Positions 31,231 to 39,770 are shown, numbered from the stretch's first letter. The stretch is DNA of 64,000 nt from Blautia_A ammoniilytica (GCF_025566965.1 NZ_JAOQJL010000004.1:100445-164444); one strand, 5' to 3'. Made by a program: numbers and translations. Notes: a model not told the origin generated them from the sequence alone.

Positions 31231-34152
31231 ATGAAACCCAAAAAGATTTTATCTGTTCTAATGGCAATGCTTATGGCTCTTTCGTTACTTCCGTCACTTG
31301 TATTTGCATCGGAAGCACAGGCTGTGAAGCTTGATGGAAAGCTGAAGATCAAAGGAACAGCTTCTGTGGGAAGTGTGCTCAGAGCAGAGTATAAAAAGGT
31401 AATTCCTGAAGGGATTACAGACGAGGATGTTACATTCCAGTGGTCAAGAAAGACTGGAGATGAACTGACTGAGGTGGGTAAAGAGAAAACGTACACCCTG
31501 GTACAGGAAGATATGGGCAACAGGATCCAGCTTAAGATTACAGGAAATGAAGAACTTGGTTTTACAGGTGAATTAAAGGCACTTAGTGTGGAGGTTGTGG
31601 CAGAGGGTGAGACTCCTGCTCCGGATGAGGATAATGAAGATGACCTTACACAGCAGGATGTACAGATTCCGGAGGCTGCAGGCGAGGGTGCTTCAGACGC
31701 AGACGTAGATGTTCAGGGTGATACCCAGGATACAGACATTCCGGAGGCTGGGGATGATACCCAGGATACAAACATTCCGGAGGCTGGGGATGATACCCAG
31801 GATGCAAACATCCCGGAGGCTGGAGGAGATACCCAGGATACAAACATTCCAGAGGCTTCTGATGACGGCACTACGGGAGCTGCCCAGGATATTCCGGCAG
31901 ATACAGACAACAGTGCGATCCAGATCAATAATGAAGAGACTCTTAATATTCCGGAGACTACAGATGCAGATGCTCCGGAACTGACATACAGTGCAGAAGT
32001 ATCTATGGATAACAGCACTGGTGTACTTGATTTTGGCAGTGCAGAGGCAGGATATACACAGCTTCCTGGTGAGCAGTATGTGACTATTACTAACACAGGC
32101 ACAGGCGATTTGAATTTCACCAGTGTTTCACCAGAGCACTTTATGGTACAGGATATTACAGAGCCTCTGAAAGCAGGGGAATCTGTAAATGTATGGGTTC
32201 AGCCAAGAGAGGGTATACCGGCTGGTATTTATAAGGACACGATCACCTATACTACCGAGGAAGGGGCACAGGCTTCCTTTGAAGCAGATTTTACAGTGAA
32301 TGAAGCAGCTCAGGTAACAGATGGAAATGGTGAGGATACAAATGCACCGCAGGATCAGCAGAAAACTGATCCGGCACCTTCTGTGACACCAGACGTGGCT
32401 GCAGGAACAGCCCTTACATTTGATCCTGTTACAGCAGGATATACAGAACTTCCAGCAGGGAAGACTGTAAGCTTCAGCAATCAGGCAGGCACAGCAGAGG
32501 CACAGCTTAAGGCAGTGCTTGACGCAGGTGCACAGGCAGCTTTTACAGCAGCATTTTCAGCAGATACCTTAGCAGCAGGCGCAACGGAATCTTCAGTATT
32601 GACGGTTCAGCCAGTAGCTGGTCTTACAGCAGGTACTTATTCCGGTAATGTGACTGTACAGGTTAATGGAGTGGATTTTGCTACCTATCCTGTATCCCTT
32701 ACAGTGAATGCACCGGCAGCAGCGAGTCTGGCAGCAGATCCGGCAAGCGGAAGTACTCTTGCATTTGATTCTGTAAAAGAAGGATATGCAGCAGCACCAG
32801 ATGCAAAGTCTGTTACAGTAAGCAATTCAGGAAATGCAGCAGCGAATCTGACAGCTGTTCTTGATGAGGCAGGACAGAATGCATTTACTGCAGCTCTTTC
32901 ACAGGCTTCTATAGCAGGTGGGGAGTCTGCTATTCTGGCAGTTCAGCCGAAGATGGGACTGAAAGCCGGTACTTATACAGGACAGGTATCTGTATTGAAT
33001 GATGGAAATATTGTATTCACATATACATTTTCTTTGACTGTGGCACCGGCAGATGTATTTGGATTATCTGTAAATCCCAGCATAGTTGATTTTGGTACTG
33101 TGAAAGCCGGTTATACAGAAGCACCACAGGCTGGCACAGTTACTGTAAAGAATGAAGGTAATACAACCATCAATCTGAAGCAGCCAATCGGCGGTGATTT
33201 TGAGGTGGGCGCTCTTTCTGCAGTGACACTTGCACCAGGTGAGAGTGCAACCTTTACTGTAAGACCTAAGACAGGTCTTGCAGAAGGACTGTTTGATCAG
33301 GATATTGTAGTAGCAAGCGATAATTCCCAGACAAGTGTAAAGGCAATCCTTACAGTTGCAAAAGCAGAGGTTAAATTGACAGGGATCACCAAACCTTCTC
33401 AAATTACAGGGCTTGCCAATGGTACGAAGAAATCCGCAACGGCTCTGAAGCTTCCTGAGACTGTTGTCATCAGTACTACAAATGGAAAGATGAAAGCATC
33501 CGTTAAATGGGATGTAAATGGCAGCTCTTATGATCCAGACAGCACAGATGCACAGACATTTACCGTAAAGGGAACAGTGACATTACCTAGTGGTGTGACC
33601 AATCCTGATCAGATCAGCACTATTGTTTCTGCAAAAGTAAGTGTGAATGGACGTTCTGCAGTGGTTGCAGACCCATCCGGAAATACTATTGCAGGGATTG
33701 ATCCTAACGCAGCTTATACTACAGCGACCAAGATCACCGTCACAGCAAATGGTGCAGGTATGAATAATACCGATCCTGGAACCGGAGATACCAGATATAT
33801 TCCGGCAAGCTGGAAGGTTCTTGAAGAAAGAAAGTGGGAGCAGGCTCCTTATTCAGCTACATTCAGAATGGCTAAGGCAGGCAGCTATACTATGACAGTT
33901 GTATTCAATCAGCAGAAATACGATGGAAGTAACTGGGTAAATACAGGTGCACAGGATGCTAAGCAGGTCAACTTCAATGTTTCACAGGCAGATGGCCAGG
34001 ATCTTACCCCGGTAGCGAACCGTACAGATGCTAACCAGAAAAATGCAGTACGTACCGGTGATAACACACCGATCATGACATTTGTGATTATTCTGGTGGT
34101 TGCAGTGATCTGCATCATTGGTGTAGTTGTTTACAGAAAAAAGAAAAAATGA
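31231..34152 (+). CDS. Large membrane-anchored surface protein with repeated beta-sandwich domains
   Basis: A 973-residue exported protein. Signal peptide (about 5-28, ending VFASEAQA); an Ig-like domain to about 125; an acidic segment with four 12-residue repeats of DTQDTNIPEAGD type (about 164-211); then four repeated ASH/choice-of-anchor-like domains (about 265-360, 385-500, 505-605, 608-710), each with DFGS/T-x-x-AGYT..P...VTITN/KN-G; a bacterial Ig-like domain (about 712-810); a final domain; and VRTGDN, hydrophobic helix and RKKKK tail (about 940-973). ATG 31231 follows AAAGGAGG. Role in adhesion or surface layer is inference; the tail may be a non-canonical sortase signal. Confidence 0.75.
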   Translation: MKPKKILSVLMAMLMALSLLPSLVFASEAQAVKLDGKLKIKGTASVGSVLRAEYKKVIPEGITDEDVTFQWSRKTGDELTEVGKEKTYTLVQEDMGNRIQLKITGNEELGFTGELKALSVEVVAEGETPAPDEDNEDDLTQQDVQIPEAAGEGASDADVDVQGDTQDTDIPEAGDDTQDTNIPEAGDDTQDANIPEAGGDTQDTNIPEASDDGTTGAAQDIPADTDNSAIQINNEETLNIPETTDADAPELTYSAEVSMDNSTGVLDFGSAEAGYTQLPGEQYVTITNTGTGDLNFTSVSPEHFMVQDITEPLKAGESVNVWVQPREGIPAGIYKDTITYTTEEGAQASFEADFTVNEAAQVTDGNGEDTNAPQDQQKTDPAPSVTPDVAAGTALTFDPVTAGYTELPAGKTVSFSNQAGTAEAQLKAVLDAGAQAAFTAAFSADTLAAGATESSVLTVQPVAGLTAGTYSGNVTVQVNGVDFATYPVSLTVNAPAAASLAADPASGSTLAFDSVKEGYAAAPDAKSVTVSNSGNAAANLTAVLDEAGQNAFTAALSQASIAGGESAILAVQPKMGLKAGTYTGQVSVLNDGNIVFTYTFSLTVAPADVFGLSVNPSIVDFGTVKAGYTEAPQAGTVTVKNEGNTTINLKQPIGGDFEVGALSAVTLAPGESATFTVRPKTGLAEGLFDQDIVVASDNSQTSVKAILTVAKAEVKLTGITKPSQITGLANGTKKSATALKLPETVVISTTNGKMKASVKWDVNGSSYDPDSTDAQTFTVKGTVTLPSGVTNPDQISTIVSAKVSVNGRSAVVADPSGNTIAGIDPNAAYTTATKITVTANGAGMNNTDPGTGDTRYIPASWKVLEERKWEQAPYSATFRMAKAGSYTMTVVFNQQKYDGSNWVNTGAQDAKQVNFNVSQADGQDLTPVANRTDANQKNAVRTGDNTPIMTFVIILVVAVICIIGVVVYRKKKK
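31720..31863 (+). repeat. Four in-frame 36-bp tandem repeats in the surface protein gene
   Basis: Units of 36 bases at 31720, 31756, 31792 and 31828 encode 12-residue repeats (DTQDTNIPEAGD and variants). They differ by a few substitutions, so copy number may vary between strains through slippage or recombination. Confidence 0.85.
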
Positions 34153-34175
34153 TTTCATAATATAGTGATGTTGTC

Positions 34176-34225
34176 AGCAGGCTTTTTAGGGAAGCTTATT
34201 ATTCCCTAAAAAGCCTGCTGTTTTA
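34176..34225 (+). terminator. Terminator after the surface protein gene
   Basis: An 18-pair perfect stem: AGCAGGCTTTTTAGGGAA (34176-34193) with its complement (34202-34219), 8-base loop, then GTTTTA. Confidence 0.88.
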
Positions 34226-34242
34226 TGAAATAAAGCCAACTG

Positions 34243-34269
34243 TTAGCACTCAACTTACATGAGTGCTAA
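34243..34269 (+). promoter_or_regulatory. CIRCE operator (HrcA site) upstream of htpG
   Basis: TTAGCACTC (34243-34251), nine bases, GAGTGCTAA (34261-34269): a perfect match to the CIRCE consensus TTAGCACTC-N9-GAGTGCTAA. It ends seven bases before the -35 box. Confidence 0.95.
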
Positions 34270-34276
34270 ATTTTTC

Positions 34277-34305
34277 TTGACTTTTGAAAAGAAGAGTATT
34301 AGTAT
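34277..34305 (+). promoter_or_regulatory. Sigma-A promoter of htpG
   Basis: TTGACT (34277-34282) and TAGTAT (34300-34305) with a 17-base spacer. The CIRCE dyad lies just upstream rather than over the start site. Confidence 0.65.
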
Positions 34306-34344
34306 ATATTGCATAAGAGTAAAAATCAAAGGAGAGTGATCTAC

Positions 34345-36414
34345 ATGGCTGAAAAGCATGGTAGTTTATCAATTAACAGTGACAATATTTTTCCAATTAT
34401 AAAGAAATGGTTATATTCTGATCATGATATTTTTGTCAGGGAACTGGTTTCCAATGGTTGCGATGCAGTGACGAAGCTGAAGAAACTGGATGTAATGGGC
34501 GAGTATACATTGCCGGATGATTACAAGCCGGAGATCCATATTATTGTAGATCCGGAAAAGAAGACCCTGAAGTTTATTGATAATGGTCTTGGTATGACTG
34601 CAGATGAAGTAGAAGAGTATATTACACAGATAGCCTTTTCAGGCGCTACTCAGTTCCTGGAGCAGTATAAGGATAAGACTACAGATGATCAGATTATCGG
34701 TCATTTTGGACTGGGATTTTATTCTGCATTTATGGTTGCAGATGAGGTTCATATTGATACTCTTTCTTATAAAGAGGGCGCCACGGCTGTACATTGGACA
34801 TGTGATGGCGGTACAGAGTATGATATGCAGGATGGGGATAAGACAACAGTTGGTACAGAGATCACACTGTTCCTGAATGAAGAGAGCGTAGAATTTGCCA
34901 ATGAATATCGTATGCGTGAAGTACTTCAGAAATATTGTTCCTTCATGCCGGTAAATATTTATCTTGCTAAGGAAAATCAGGAGCAGGAGTACGAAACCAT
35001 TGATGAGTCAGAGCTTCGTGAGGATGATGTAGTTGTTGAGCATATTCATGAAGATGCTAAGACTGAAGAGAAAGAAAATGATAAAGGAGAGAAAGAGGTT
35101 GTCGAAGTTTCTCCTGCAAAGAATAAGGTAAAGATTAACAAACGTCCAGTATCCTTAAGCAATCCCCATCCACTGTGGATGAAGCATCCAAATGAATGCA
35201 CAGAGGAAGAATACAAAGAGTTTTATAGGACTGTATTTATGGACTACAAGGAGCCATTGTTCTGGATCCACCTGAATATGGATTATCCCTTTAACTTAAA
35301 AGGTATCCTGTATTTCCCGAAGATCAATACAGAGTATGATTCTATCGAAGGAACCATCAAGCTTTATAATAATCAGGTATTTATAGCTGATAATATTAAA
35401 GAAGTGATTCCAGAGTTCCTGCTTTTACTGAAAGGTGTGATCGATTGTCCGGATCTGCCTCTGAATGTATCCAGATCAGCACTTCAGAATGATGGATTTG
35501 TACAGAAAATTTCTGAATATATTACCAAAAAGGTTGCAGACAAATTGACCGGTATGTGTAAGACCGACAGAGAATCCTATGAGAAATACTGGGATGATAT
35601 CAGTCCATTTATTAAATTTGGCTGCATTAAGGATAATAAATTTGCAGATAAAATGCATGATTACATTCTGTTCAAGAATATTGACGGAAAATATCTTACA
35701 TTGAAGGACTGCATTGAAGAAAATAAAAAAGATCAGAGTGTAGAAGAGAAGGTTGAAGACACAAAAGAAGCAGAAGAGAAGAAAGAAGAATCCTCTGATG
35801 ATAAGAAAGAGCCGGAAAAGACAACCATATTCTATGTGACAGATGAGATCCAGCAGAGCCAGTATATCAATATGTTCCGTGAAGCAGGCAAAGATGCTGT
35901 GATCATGAAACATAATATTGATGCTCCGTTTATTACTCATCTGGAGCAGAAAGATGAGCATGTACAGTTTAAGAGAATTGATGCAGACCTTTCTGAAGAA
36001 ATGAAAGAAGATGCTGCCATTGACGAAGATACAGTAAAGAAGCTGACAGATATCTTCCGTACAAGCCTTAAGAAAGATAAATTGGAAGTAAAGGTTGAAA
36101 AGCTGAAAAATGCGGGTGTTGCAGCAATGGTTACTTTGTCTGAGGAAAGCCGCCGTATGCAGGATATGATGAAAATGTATAATATGTATGGCATGGATCC
36201 GTCCATGTTTGGCGGTCAGGAAACCCTAATCCTGAATGCAAACCATCCGCTGGTACAGTATGTGGCAGAGCATACAGATGGGGAGAATACATCCATGATC
36301 TGTGAACAACTGTATGATCTGGCAATGATGAGCCATAAACAGCTTTCACCAGAAGAAATGACAAAATTTGTTAAGAGAAGCAATGATATTCTGCTGAAAC
36401 TGGCAGAAGCTTAA
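34345..36414 (+). CDS. htpG: Molecular chaperone HtpG (Hsp90)
   Basis: ATP-dependent chaperone of 689 residues. The GHKL ATPase domain shows RELVSNGCDAVTKL near 29, DNGLGM near 81 (ATP-binding Asp and Gly), and HFGLGFYSAF near 120-130. There are two charged linkers, one near 215-250 between the N and middle domains, as in eukaryotic Hsp90, and a second Glu/Lys-rich insert near 465-495. The C-terminal dimerisation domain ends with NDILLKLAEA. ATG 34345 follows AAAGGAG; the frame extension to 34309 overlaps the transcription start. CIRCE upstream indicates HrcA control with the groE/dnaK class of heat-shock genes. Confidence 0.94.
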   Translation: MAEKHGSLSINSDNIFPIIKKWLYSDHDIFVRELVSNGCDAVTKLKKLDVMGEYTLPDDYKPEIHIIVDPEKKTLKFIDNGLGMTADEVEEYITQIAFSGATQFLEQYKDKTTDDQIIGHFGLGFYSAFMVADEVHIDTLSYKEGATAVHWTCDGGTEYDMQDGDKTTVGTEITLFLNEESVEFANEYRMREVLQKYCSFMPVNIYLAKENQEQEYETIDESELREDDVVVEHIHEDAKTEEKENDKGEKEVVEVSPAKNKVKINKRPVSLSNPHPLWMKHPNECTEEEYKEFYRTVFMDYKEPLFWIHLNMDYPFNLKGILYFPKINTEYDSIEGTIKLYNNQVFIADNIKEVIPEFLLLLKGVIDCPDLPLNVSRSALQNDGFVQKISEYITKKVADKLTGMCKTDRESYEKYWDDISPFIKFGCIKDNKFADKMHDYILFKNIDGKYLTLKDCIEENKKDQSVEEKVEDTKEAEEKKEESSDDKKEPEKTTIFYVTDEIQQSQYINMFREAGKDAVIMKHNIDAPFITHLEQKDEHVQFKRIDADLSEEMKEDAAIDEDTVKKLTDIFRTSLKKDKLEVKVEKLKNAGVAAMVTLSEESRRMQDMMKMYNMYGMDPSMFGGQETLILNANHPLVQYVAEHTDGENTSMICEQLYDLAMMSHKQLSPEEMTKFVKRSNDILLKLAEA

Positions 36415-36430
36415 TAAAGCCGGAAGAAGG

Positions 36431-36484
36431 TCGCTGTCTGGTACAAGATATATTATATCTGTACCAGAGACAGCGATTTTTTTT
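36431..36484 (+). terminator. Terminator after htpG
   Basis: TCGCTGTCTGGTACA pairs with TGTACCAGAGACAGCGA (one bulge) and is followed by a run of about ten T residues. Confidence 0.92.
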
Positions 36485-36490
36485 TATCTC

Positions 36491-36542
36491 AGTCGAGAAG
36501 ACTCCCGCTTCTTTCAGGTGGTGAGTAACAGCAAGCTCGACT
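36491..36542 (-). mobile_element. Possible IS200/IS605-type right-end remnant (palindromic)
   Basis: Outer arms AGTCGAG (36491-36497) and CTCGACT (36536-36542) enclose an inner hairpin GAAG-ACTCCCG-CTTC (36497-36511). Read on the minus strand, the GAAGCGGGAGTCTTC-TCGACT-GAGATAA order resembles my recollection of right ends of clostridial IS200/IS605 elements, where transposon-end hairpins and the TnpB guide-RNA scaffold lie. No tnpA or tnpB frame is nearby, so it would be a solo end or miniature element. It could instead be an unrelated structured leader. Confidence 0.35.
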
Positions 36543-36727
36543 TGAAAAAAATCATAAAAAATATATATATTTTTCTGAAGTTGTTGTGTATAATATTAAT
36601 GGGTTATTGTTGTAATTCAGATGATTCTTTCAGATAGAATCCAGAAAAGTGTAAGAAAAGCCGTATTGTATCACTGTGTGAACCAAGATAAGAAGTAAAG
36701 GAAACATTGTTTTACAGGAGGAGAGTT
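36543..36727 (+). other. Intergenic leader before the Spo0A-domain gene
   Basis: AT-rich stretch with TATAAT at 36589-36594 and no good -35 hexamer, a candidate start for the next gene. No open frame or strong hairpin is seen. AGGAGGAG directly precedes the start codon at 36728. Confidence 0.4.
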
Positions 36728-37051
36728 ATGAGAAAGGTTTACGGCTTGATTAGAACACTTGGAGCTACTTCAAAGTATAAAGGTTATTATTTTGTTGCAG
36801 AAGCAGTGAAATTGTCAATGGGATTCGCAGAAAAGCCTGTACGGATCACGAAAGATGTATATCCCTGTCTGGCACGGAAATTTAAGTCCACACCTGTAAA
36901 TGTGGAGCATGATATACGTACCGTTATTAATATATGTTGGGAGAACAACCGTGAAAAGATACAGGAAATTGCAGGTTACACTTTAGAGTATAAACCTACA
37001 AACAGTGAGTTTGTCGATATGTTGGCATATTATCTGAAAGAGCAGATCTGA
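36728..37051 (+). CDS. Stand-alone Spo0A C-terminal DNA-binding domain protein
   Basis: A 107-residue protein that aligns by eye over its whole length with the Spo0A effector domain: LIRTLGATSKYKGYYFVAEAVKLSM, TKDVYPCLARKF, TPVNVEHDIRTVINICWENN and the ending YKPTNSEFVDMLAYYLKEQ (compare PTNSEFIA). The phosphoacceptor receiver domain of Spo0A is absent; ATG 36728 with AGGAGGAG and an upstream stop context show this is not a truncated frame. It may bind 0A-box-like sites independently of phosphorylation, or modulate Spo0A (inference). Transcribed alone, with the minus-strand gene converging. Confidence 0.8.
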   Translation: MRKVYGLIRTLGATSKYKGYYFVAEAVKLSMGFAEKPVRITKDVYPCLARKFKSTPVNVEHDIRTVINICWENNREKIQEIAGYTLEYKPTNSEFVDMLAYYLKEQI

Positions 37052-37128
37052 CAAAGCACATGTGAAAGATGACAAAGGATGAAGAAGAGCTGAAACAGGA
37101 GTCGGAATGGCGAAACTGACTCCGGAGA

Positions 37129-37632
37129 TTACATCTCTTCAAATATGATTTGATGCTGGGAAAAAAAGTCCAGTACCATACCGTCCCATAACTGTTCCAG
37201 ACGTTTGTCTGGAATAAATGTGTTGAAAGCTGTCCCTGTTGTACATAGCAGGATTTTGTTTTTGAACTGAAGATTCAGATAAAGTCCACTGATGGCAGAA
37301 GGGGCAGCAGAAAGGCTGGCCTGAGCCGCAAGAGCCTGTGTCTGAGTTTTAGACAGCTGAAGAACGATCTTGAAAGAAAGAGGCGTGCGTTTGCCACGGA
37401 TCACGGACCAGCAGAAAGGTCTCGTTTCTTTCCAAAGGGAGTAGGTGCGCCCACTTTTCTGGAGTGTCTGAAGCTGGTCACTGTCCAGAAAATCTGTATG
37501 CAGTTTCCCATCAATAGAAAATGTATTATAAGTTGTAATCTCAGCCTGGTTCAACCAGAATGAATCAAATACTTCTCTTATAAATAGTTTGTTCGTAAAA
37601 TCTCGAAGATCTGTTATTTTTAAAGCAATCAT
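37129..37632 (-). CDS. DUF5721-like conserved hypothetical protein
   Basis: A 167-residue cytoplasmic protein beginning MIALKITDLRDFTNKLFIRE. The beta-rich pattern with FDSFWLNQAEITTYNTFSIDG and a C-terminal WDGMVLDFFSQHQIIFEE matches, from memory, a Lachnospiraceae-specific family listed as DUF5721. AGAGGA precedes its ATG on the minus strand. It converges on the Spo0A-domain gene and diverges from the DegV gene. Function unknown. Confidence 0.65.
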   Translation of the reverse strand: MIALKITDLRDFTNKLFIREVFDSFWLNQAEITTYNTFSIDGKLHTDFLDSDQLQTLQKSGRTYSLWKETRPFCWSVIRGKRTPLSFKIVLQLSKTQTQALAAQASLSAAPSAISGLYLNLQFKNKILLCTTGTAFNTFIPDKRLEQLWDGMVLDFFSQHQIIFEEM

Positions 37633-37724
37633 TGAAAATCCTCTGTTTCATAATATGTAAGATACCTATTCCCACATCATTATAAACGAAAATAAAAAAA
37701 AAGGATAGAGTTTTCTAAAAAGAC

Positions 37725-37753
37725 TTTTCAAATACAATATGATATGCTAATAT
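37725..37753 (+). promoter_or_regulatory. Promoter of the DegV-family gene
   Basis: TTTTCA (37725-37730) and TAATAT (37748-37753), spacer 17, ending 48 bases before the start codon. Confidence 0.5.
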
Positions 37754-37800
37754 AGATGTGGTATTCAATACTACATATTATGGAAAAGAGGACGATATAA

Positions 37801-38640
37801 TTGAGCTATAAGATTGTGATAGATAGTTGCGGAGAACTTTTAGATGAATGGAAGCAGGATACCAGATTTGAATCTGTCCCTCTTACTTTGACTGTTGGAA
37901 ATGAGAATATCATAGATGATAGTACTTTTGACCAGGCGGATTTTCTGAAAAAGGTGGCTGATTGTCCGGAATGTCCAAAGTCAGCCTGCCCATCACCGGA
38001 ACGATACAGGAAGGCTTTCGACTGTGATGCGGATCATGTGTATTGCGTTACTTTATCAGCTGAGCTGAGCGGATCCTATAACAGTGCAATGCTGGGAAGA
38101 AGTCTGGTGGAAGAAAAACATCCAGGCAAGAAGATTCATATATTTAATTCTTGTTCTGCATCGGTTGGAGAAACCCTGATCGCATTAAAGATCCAGGAAT
38201 GTGAAGAAAAGGGGATGGACTATAAGCAAACGATCGATACGGTAGAACATTATATTTCACAGCAGAATACTTTTTTTGTACTTGAGAATCTTGAAACTCT
38301 TCGTAAGAACGGGCGTCTTAGCAGGGTGAAGGCATTGGTTGCATCAGCACTGAAGATCAAACCTGTGATGGGTGCTACTCAGGAAGGTACCATATGTCAG
38401 CTTGACCAGGCAAGAGGTATGAATAAGGCTCTTGTGAAGATGGTAGAACACATTCAGGAAGTAACCACAGACAGTGTAAATCGAACATTGGCTATTTCTC
38501 ATTGCAACTGTGCACAGCGTGCCCAGATGCTGAAGGAGGCTCTTGAGGAAAAAATGAACCTTAAGAAGATCCTGGTTCTGGATACTGCGGGAGTCAGCAG
38601 TATGTATGCCAATGATGGCGGGATTATTGTTGTTGTATAA
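37801..38640 (+). CDS. DegV family fatty-acid-binding protein
   Basis: A 279-residue DegV/FakB fold protein that binds one long-chain fatty acid and presents it to the FakA kinase for phospholipid synthesis. Visible: IVIDSCGEL at the N-terminus, SAELSGSYNSA near 80-90 (fatty acid carboxylate site), NSCSASVGETL near 119 and LENLETLRKNGRLSRVKALVASALKIKPV near 160-190, a DegV signature. TTG is the likely start (37801), AAGAGGA standing upstream; no in-frame ATG is near. No fakA gene is in the window. Confidence 0.87.
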   Translation: MSYKIVIDSCGELLDEWKQDTRFESVPLTLTVGNENIIDDSTFDQADFLKKVADCPECPKSACPSPERYRKAFDCDADHVYCVTLSAELSGSYNSAMLGRSLVEEKHPGKKIHIFNSCSASVGETLIALKIQECEEKGMDYKQTIDTVEHYISQQNTFFVLENLETLRKNGRLSRVKALVASALKIKPVMGATQEGTICQLDQARGMNKALVKMVEHIQEVTTDSVNRTLAISHCNCAQRAQMLKEALEEKMNLKKILVLDTAGVSSMYANDGGIIVVV

Positions 38641-38650
38641 GGTTTGAGGC

Positions 38651-38679
38651 TTTTCTTTTCTTTAAGAATGTGCTATAAT
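38651..38679 (+). promoter_or_regulatory. Extended -10 promoter before the small membrane protein gene
   Basis: TTTTCT (38651-38656), 17-base spacer, and TGC-TATAAT (38671-38679) with the extended -10 TG. Confidence 0.6.
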
Positions 38680-38724
38680 ATGCAGAAATAATATTTTGCA
38701 GTGAGCATATAAAGGAGATAGATT

Positions 38725-38985
38725 ATGAGCCAGAAAAAAGTGGATGCTTACAAAGCTGAAAAAGCGAACCGTGAAAAAATCATGAAAAAAGAAAAAAGGG
38801 TTCTTCGCCTTGAGAAGCTGATTGCCCTTGCGTTTTGTATAGTTGCAGTTGTATGGATCGGATTTTCTGTATACAGCAAGGTAAATGAAGGCAAAGAAGA
38901 AGTAGTGGTAAATACTGAGATGGATACTTCCGCTCTGGATGATTACCTTTCCGGGATCGCTACTGACGCTGCTGATGCAGAATGA
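38725..38985 (+). CDS. Small single-pass membrane protein, unknown function
   Basis: An 86-residue protein: a highly charged, probably coiled-coil cytoplasmic N-terminus (about 1-33, rich in Lys and Glu), one membrane helix (about 34-54, IALAFCIVAVVWIGFSVY) and an acidic outside tail. AAGGAG before ATG and an own promoter support it as real. The layout resembles small envelope proteins annotated only as hypothetical in Lachnospiraceae. Terminator at 39094. Confidence 0.68.
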   Translation: MSQKKVDAYKAEKANREKIMKKEKRVLRLEKLIALAFCIVAVVWIGFSVYSKVNEGKEEVVVNTEMDTSALDDYLSGIATDAADAE

Positions 38986-39093
38986 TAATTGCCTGCTGAT
39001 CGGATAGCAGCAATACCAGCAGAGCTTTGATACAGGCTGTAATGCGAATAAAGTTTTAATTGTGAAAGTACTGAACAATTACGAAATTATAAA

Positions 39094-39140
39094 GGATAGT
39101 GGATATGACAGAGATTTCTGCCGATTCCACTATCCTTTTT
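39094..39140 (+). terminator. Terminator after the small membrane protein gene
   Basis: GGATAGTGG (39094-39102) pairs with CCACTATCC (39127-39135), followed by TTTTT. Confidence 0.75.
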
Positions 39141-39176
39141 GGCTTTTATGCAATATATTTTTTGTATCCCGGACAA

Positions 39177-39205
39177 CAAAAAGTCTCCGGAAATCCGGAG
39201 ACTTT
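39177..39205 (-). terminator. Terminator of cspA
   Basis: AAGTCTCCGG-aaat-CCGGAGACTT perfect hairpin; on the minus strand it is followed by a T-run, about 80 bases after the cspA stop. Confidence 0.8.
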
Positions 39206-39281
39206 TGCTGCTATCAGAAAATATTAAAATTCTCTTTCTGCTGTTGGTCAGTACTCAATAGTATACAGGGTACAAAATTAA

Positions 39282-39482
39282 TTATAATTTTGTAACGTTA
39301 GCAGCCTGCATTCCACGAGCTCCCTCGGTAAGATCATAAGTTACAGCCTGACCCTCTTCAAGAGATTTGAAGCCTTCACCGTTGATTGCGGAAAAATGTA
39401 CAAATACATCAGCACCGTCTTCACCTGTGATGAATCCGTAACCTTTTTCAGCGTTGAACCATTTTACAGTTCCCTTGTTCAT
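39282..39482 (-). CDS. cspA: Cold shock protein, CspA family
   Basis: A 66-residue single-domain RNA chaperone. RNP-1 motif KGYGFI near 13-18 and RNP-2 VFVHF near 26-30 are intact; the start MNKGTVKWFNAEKG and end LTEGARGMQAANV are standard. GGAGG precedes the ATG on the minus strand. Its promoter lies about 140 bases upstream, leaving a leader of roughly 130 nucleotides, of the size that in csp genes gives cold-responsive translation. Confidence 0.95.
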   Translation of the reverse strand: MNKGTVKWFNAEKGYGFITGEDGADVFVHFSAINGEGFKSLEEGQAVTYDLTEGARGMQAANVTKL

Positions 39483-39621
39483 CTTGTTACCTCCATAAAA
39501 ATAAAAAGTTAAAAGCAGTTCTGGCGAAAAAAATCACCAGATTTTACAGACTATATCATGTAATCATATAATCTCTAAAAACTAGTGATGATTTTACATT
39601 AATAATCCCTGACATGGTTTG

Positions 39622-39650
39622 ATTATATATCCGGTTTTTCTAAATGTCAA
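39622..39650 (-). promoter_or_regulatory. Promoter of cspA
   Basis: On the minus strand TTGACA (39650-39645), 17-base spacer, TATAAT (39627-39622): both consensus hexamers. The transcript would have a 5' leader of about 130 nucleotides. Confidence 0.85.
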
Positions 39651-39670
39651 GGATTAATAAGAAAAAGGGC

Positions 39671-39699
39671 TTTATTAAATGGTATTTTTCGTGTATTAT
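39671..39699 (+). promoter_or_regulatory. Possible promoter of the pyr operon
   Basis: TTTATT (39671-39676) and TATTAT (39694-39699) with a 17-base spacer. A short leader hairpin AGAGT/ACTCT follows, with no T-run, and I see no PyrR-type anti-antiterminator. Confidence 0.45.
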
Positions 39700-39770
39700 G
39701 TAACTTAGAGTATTTTGGAATAACTCTGTGAATGGAATGAAAACAGGCAACTCAGAAGGGAGAGATCTGA

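Noticed and set aside
39700..39770. PyrR attenuator before pyrC
   Set aside because: Only a small AGAGT/ACTCT hairpin without a T-run is present; no terminator or anti-antiterminator can be drawn.
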